Shown here piece after piece: positions 60,346 to 64,000 of a DNA stretch of 64,000 nt. The translations under genes and the position numbers were made by a program. This DNA comes from Dyella lipolytica. Lineage in GTDB: Bacteria > Pseudomonadota > Gammaproteobacteria > Xanthomonadales > Rhodanobacteraceae. Position 1 is the first letter of the stretch; each line of letters starts with the position of its first letter. Below the pieces are notes generated by a model. The model worked only from the letters and a program-made list of their open reading frames with translations, made no database searches and had not been told where the DNA came from. The stretch spans positions 80,235 to 144,234 of the forward strand of contig NZ_BSNQ01000001.1 in the NCBI RefSeq assembly GCF_030160075.1, given 5' to 3'.

Positions 60346-63300
60346 TTGAAAGCAAGAAATACTTTTAACTACTCATTGCTGGCGTTGGCATGTGCAGCCG
60401 CATTGGCGAGTACTAGCGTCTTTGCGCAGTCCACAACCGGCAGCATCGGTGGTCAGGCAGAGCCAGGCGTAACAATCACTGCTACGAGCTCTACCGGTTT
60501 GGTTCGCAAAACCACCGTGGACAACTCGGGGCGCTATAGCTTCACCAATCTACCCCTCGGGGCATACAGCGTTACGCTTCAGCGAGGCGGGGTTGTCGTT
60601 GATAAGCGTGACAACGTAAATATCGTTGTGAACGCGAGCATGGATGTGTCATTCGCTTCTGCTTCGAATGCGAAGTCGCTCGGCGTGATCAGTGTCTCCG
60701 CCAATGCGCTCCCACCCATCGACGTGACTGCTGTGGATTCGCGCACGGTTATCACGTCCAAAGAGCTCGCGCAGCTTCCGATCGCTCGCACCGCAGAATC
60801 GATCGCCTTGCTGGCACCGGGCGTTGTGGGTGGCAGCAGCTACTTTAGCGGCCCGACCGGCAATGCACTTGTTTCGTTTGGTGGTGCATCAGTTACTGAA
60901 AACGCCTATTACATTAATGGTTTCAACACGACAGATCCGCTTTCCGGCATGGGTGGCATCAGCTTGCCCTACGGCTCGATTGATCAGCAAGAAGTTTTCA
61001 CCGGCGGCTACAGCGCCAAATACGGGCGTTCGGACGGCGGCGTTATAAATCAGGTCGGCATGCGTGGCACCAATAAGTGGCATTTCGGTGCGCAGGTCTT
61101 GTGGGAGCCCAGTTTCCTTGCGTCCAATCCCAAGAACGTCTACTACCCCAATGCCGCACTTCCCGCAGGTTACGGTTATCAAAACCCCGAGCTTGCCGGC
61201 TCTATGTACCGTTCGCGTAAGGACAATACGGCCAACCACACGGTATACAGCTTCTATCTCGGCGGCCCATTGATCAAAGACAAGCTTTTCCTTTTCGCAT
61301 CGGCCGAAGCTGAGAAGAGAGACGGTTTGTCGACGTCTTCATCTGCTTCATCTCAACCCTACAATGATCGCTACAGCTTCAGCCTTCCCAAGCACTACCT
61401 CAAGCTGGACTGGAACATCAATGACAGCAATATTCTTGAGTTCACCAATATATCGAACAAAGAATCCTACAGCGGTAGCTTGTATGCGTACGATTACGAC
61501 ACCCGCTCACAAGGCTCGCTGTTTGGTTATGACACATCGACCAAGACGGGTTCTGATATCTACATTGGCAAGTACACCAGTTACATCACTGATGATCTGA
61601 CCTTTTCGGCCACCTACGGCAAGACCAAGGTCATGGATTACAGCCAGATCCCAGGTGCCAACCCAACGCTGCCTTATCTCGGTGGCGTGGTGAATCAGGA
61701 CCCGGGCATTACTGGAGGCATCCCCATCACCAACGGCATCACAACGCCATATGTAAAGTCGCCTAATGCCGGAAGCAGCAGTCATGGCCTGCGTCTGGAT
61801 CTCGAATACAAACTGGGAGATCACACGCTTTCCGCTGGCGTCGACAACATAACCACTTCATCGACTGACGAAGGTCAACAGGTATTCGGACCTGCTTACG
61901 CATGGCTCTATGGCAAGACCAGCAAGCCTAATACCCCGCTGAATCCCGCTTTTGGTGTTGGCGCACCCGGAGGCAACGGCTATTACGTTCGCAGGTACAT
62001 CTACACCACAACGACCAGCATGTCGGTGGATCAGACCGCGCAATACCTGGAAGATCGTTGGCAGGTAAATGACCGCTGGTTGCTGAGCATCGGTCTTCGC
62101 AACGACCAGTTCAGCAACTACAACAATCTCCATCAAGCATTCGTGCACAACACGAATCAATGGGCGCCACGCCTTGGATTCAGCTGGGACGTACTAGGTG
62201 ATTCCACGTTCAAGGTGTTCGGCAACCTGGGACGTTATTACCTTGCGCTGCCCAATAGCGTGGCTGAACGCGCAGCCGGCCCTTCGACCTATACCAATGA
62301 GTATTTCACCTACACGGGCATTAATCCGACCACCGGCGCACCGACTGGCCTAACTCCTATCGGACCAGGCCCAATCTCCTCCAATGGTGAGTATGGACAA
62401 ACGCCGGATCCCAAAACGATCACCGCGATCGATCTTCGCTCGCAATATCAGGACGAAGCCATCTTAGGTTTCACCAAGATGCTCGGCAGCAAATGGATGT
62501 ATGGTGCCAAAGTCACGGTGCGCAGGCTGCAAACGGACATTGACGACGTTTGCGACGATGATGCCGTGGCCAGAAAGGCCGTTGCGTCGGGTATCGATCC
62601 GGACAGCATCGTATTTCCGAACAGCTGCTTGATCTTCAATCCCGGCAAGACCAACACATTCTTGTTGGCCAACGCTGATGGCAATGGCTACTCCAAAGTC
62701 ACCATGACGACCCAAGATTGGGGTTTTACCGAAGGAGCAAAGCGTAAGTACTACGCGCTTGATCTATTCCTGGAGCATCCGTTCGATGGCAAGTGGCAAG
62801 GTCGCATCGACTACACATTCTCGCGCAGTTATGGCAACACGGAAGGTCAGGTGCTTTCCACCATCGGTCAGGATGACGTTTCCAAATCGCAGGACTGGGA
62901 CTTCTGGCAGCTCATGGAAAACAGTAACGGAGTTCTGTCTAACGATCGCACCCATGTGCTGAAAGCCAGAGGCGCCTACCAAATCACGCCGGAATGGATG
63001 ATTTCCGGTTCGCTGCAAATCGCGTCTGGTGCACCCAGAGTGTGCATGGGCTACTACGGCACTGATGAATCCGATCCGGTGTTGTACGGCTCCGCGTACC
63101 ATTATTGCGCTGGCAATCCAACACCGCTCGGTAGCCTGGGACGGTTGCCATGGACGAAACAGCTCAATCTGGGTGTTACCTATCGACCGCCGTTTGCGGA
63201 CAAGAAGCTCGCGTTCAGCCTCGATGTTTTCAATGTGTTGAACGAACGCAATCCCACGGTGCTCGACGCAACCTACGAAACCGCTCCATATACAGTTTCC

Positions 63301-63372
63301 AACACCTATGGGATGCCGTTGTATCTGGAAGCCCCGCGCTACGTTCGACTCTCGGCTACGTACGACTTCTGA
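60346..63372 (+). CDS. Oar-like TonB-dependent outer-membrane protein
   Basis: A 1008-residue protein. Start TTG 60346: GGGAGAG lies upstream and the signal peptide (NYSLLALACAAALASTSVFA) follows. A carboxypeptidase-regulatory-like beta domain (about 35-110; GVTITATSSTGLVRKTTVDN, GRYSFTNLPLGAYSVTL) precedes the plug (VISVSANALPPIDV, YINGFNTTDP) and a large barrel ending APRYVRLSATYDF. Myxococcus Oar is the type protein. Oar-like receptors in Xanthomonadales may take up peptides or secrete proteins; substrate unknown. Base composition is more relaxed than in neighbouring genes. No partner gene is adjacent. Confidence 0.9.
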   Translation: MKARNTFNYSLLALACAAALASTSVFAQSTTGSIGGQAEPGVTITATSSTGLVRKTTVDNSGRYSFTNLPLGAYSVTLQRGGVVVDKRDNVNIVVNASMDVSFASASNAKSLGVISVSANALPPIDVTAVDSRTVITSKELAQLPIARTAESIALLAPGVVGGSSYFSGPTGNALVSFGGASVTENAYYINGFNTTDPLSGMGGISLPYGSIDQQEVFTGGYSAKYGRSDGGVINQVGMRGTNKWHFGAQVLWEPSFLASNPKNVYYPNAALPAGYGYQNPELAGSMYRSRKDNTANHTVYSFYLGGPLIKDKLFLFASAEAEKRDGLSTSSSASSQPYNDRYSFSLPKHYLKLDWNINDSNILEFTNISNKESYSGSLYAYDYDTRSQGSLFGYDTSTKTGSDIYIGKYTSYITDDLTFSATYGKTKVMDYSQIPGANPTLPYLGGVVNQDPGITGGIPITNGITTPYVKSPNAGSSSHGLRLDLEYKLGDHTLSAGVDNITTSSTDEGQQVFGPAYAWLYGKTSKPNTPLNPAFGVGAPGGNGYYVRRYIYTTTTSMSVDQTAQYLEDRWQVNDRWLLSIGLRNDQFSNYNNLHQAFVHNTNQWAPRLGFSWDVLGDSTFKVFGNLGRYYLALPNSVAERAAGPSTYTNEYFTYTGINPTTGAPTGLTPIGPGPISSNGEYGQTPDPKTITAIDLRSQYQDEAILGFTKMLGSKWMYGAKVTVRRLQTDIDDVCDDDAVARKAVASGIDPDSIVFPNSCLIFNPGKTNTFLLANADGNGYSKVTMTTQDWGFTEGAKRKYYALDLFLEHPFDGKWQGRIDYTFSRSYGNTEGQVLSTIGQDDVSKSQDWDFWQLMENSNGVLSNDRTHVLKARGAYQITPEWMISGSLQIASGAPRVCMGYYGTDESDPVLYGSAYHYCAGNPTPLGSLGRLPWTKQLNLGVTYRPPFADKKLAFSLDVFNVLNERNPTVLDATYETAPYTVSNTYGMPLYLEAPRYVRLSATYDF

Positions 63373-63443
63373 TCCACGTGTCGAACTGATAATCACCGTT
63401 TTAGCGTTGAATGGCGTGAAAAATTGTGGTTTTACCCAGCCCA

Positions 63444-63469
63444 GGGGCCGGCACTGCCGGCCCCTTTTT
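63444..63469 (+). terminator. Rho-independent terminator after the Oar-like gene
   Basis: A perfect 9-bp stem, GGGGCCGGC / GCCGGCCCC, with ACT loop, followed by TTTTT. It lies 70 bp after the stop codon. Confidence 0.9.
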
Positions 63470-63557
63470 GTTGCTACGACTTGCATTTAGCAGTATGGGG
63501 TTGCCATAGAACGCACTGAACCGCATATAGCACGTACCAAGCCACCCGAGGTCAGAT

Positions 63558-64000
63558 ATGGCTGACACCAAAAATCTAAAAATCGACTTCGTCTCCGACG
63601 TCGTCTGCCCGTGGTGCGCCATTGGCCTGAAATCGCTGGAGCAAGCTCTGCAGCGACTGAATGGCGAAGTGGTGGCCGAACTGCATTTCCAACCCTTCGA
63701 GCTGAACCCCGACATGGTGCCTGAAGGGGAAGGCGTGGCCGAACATCTGGCGCACAAATACGGCAGCACGCCAGAGCAGATGACCAAGAACCAGGAAGGC
63801 ATCCGGCAGCGCGGTGCGGCGCTGGGCTTTACGTTCAACATGGACAAGCGCAGCCGCATCTACAACACCTTCGACGCGCATCGCCTATTGCATTGGGCGG
63901 AATTGGAAGGAAAGCAGCAGGCGCTGAAGCTTGCTTTGCTGCAGGCCTACTTCGGCGAAGGCGAAAATGTGAGCTCACATGAGGTACTGGCGCGGGTTGC
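63558..64000 (+). CDS. FrnE/DsbA-family oxidoreductase (5' part)
   Basis: The first 147 residues of a thioredoxin-fold protein; the frame is open at the window edge. It begins LKIDFVSDVVCPWCAIGLKS with a CPWC active site (Cys 17, Cys 20) and continues FQPFELNPDMVPEGEGVAEH and NTFDAHRLLHWAELEGKQQA, the helical insertion of the FrnE subgroup. No signal peptide, so cytoplasmic. FrnE-type proteins are linked to thiol stress and polyketide oxidation; the role here is not known. Confidence 0.93.
   Translation, partial: MADTKNLKIDFVSDVVCPWCAIGLKSLEQALQRLNGEVVAELHFQPFELNPDMVPEGEGVAEHLAHKYGSTPEQMTKNQEGIRQRGAALGFTFNMDKRSRIYNTFDAHRLLHWAELEGKQQALKLALLQAYFGEGENVSSHEVLARV

Noticed and set aside
1..64000. 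CRISPR arrays, tRNA or rRNA genes, prophage or complete insertion sequences
   Set aside because: No regularly spaced repeats, no recognisable cloverleaf or rRNA sequence, no integrase, transposase, capsid or tail genes were seen.

Overview
The window reads as chromosomal DNA of a GC-rich gammaproteobacterium of the order Xanthomonadales, most likely family Rhodanobacteraceae (Dyella / Rhodanobacter / Luteibacter type). The grounds are the gene orders accC-prmA-DUF3426-fis-purH and DUF2782-polA, a small RNA behind polA with the three C-rich hairpin loops of the Xanthomonas sX13 family, a LacI/TonB-receptor/glycosidase sugar locus of the type known from Xanthomonas, a hemD-hemX-hemY string, and protein sequences close to Xanthomonas families. 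This placement is inference from remembered families; no search was run. I saw no rRNA, tRNA, phage, complete insertion sequence or CRISPR array.

Layout. 1-10.8 kb: housekeeping genes (3' end of accC, prmA, a zinc-ribbon membrane protein, fis, purH, an SBF-type transporter, a GST, a mini-EamA protein, a DUF2782 protein, polA) and the sX13-like sRNA. 10.9-14.2 kb: a LacI-type repressor and a VOC / DGPF / ECF42-type sigma factor operon with a promoter that looks autoregulated. 14.2-27.0 kb: an alpha-glucan utilisation locus. On the minus strand are a TonB receptor, GH13, GH31, a six-hairpin glycosidase and an MFS permease; a second, cytoplasmic GH13 is divergent. Two inverted copies of a 16-bp LacI-style operator flank the divergent promoters. 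27.3-34.5 kb: an HMG-CoA-synthase-like enzyme, a ModE regulator, an OprD-like porin preceded by a good match to the ModE box, a DUF3185 protein, uvrD carrying an in-frame insertion of a dispersed intergenic repeat, and a short FUSC protein. 34.7-44.6 kb: a Kdp potassium locus (kdpF-A-B-C-D-E) with an outer-membrane beta-barrel gene and two small unknown genes built in. 44.6-59.9 kb: hemDXY, two hot-dog thioesterases, a repeat-built lipoprotein signal peptide, a rhodanese fold without its cysteine, a 271-bp multi-branched inverted-repeat element between two convergent genes, a ferredoxin reductase, srkA-like kinase, rlmI, rmuC, a shikimate-dehydrogenase-like gene, folE, an EF-hand protein, a TetA-like MFS and a DUF1993 protein. 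60.3-64 kb: a second, Oar-like TonB receptor of visibly more relaxed base composition, and the start of a FrnE/DsbA oxidoreductase.

How parts work together. In the glucan locus the receptor would bring maltodextrins across the outer membrane, periplasmic GH13/GH31/six-hairpin enzymes would trim them, the MFS permease would carry small sugars inward and the cytoplasmic GH13 would finish hydrolysis; the LacI protein 2.3 kb away is the obvious candidate regulator. In the Kdp locus the KdpFABC pump and KdpDE sensor are complete, and the barrel protein would add an outer-membrane step.

A family of about 130-bp imperfect inverted repeats (ends CCTCTCCCC-NNN-GGGGAGAGG) recurs at 0.6, 1.7, 33.1 and 57.9 kb, with a mini-version at 41.2 kb. 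The items I rank highest are the repeat inside uvrD, the branched element at 49.4 kb, the barrel gene inside kdp, the ModE box before the porin, and the ECF42 promoter.
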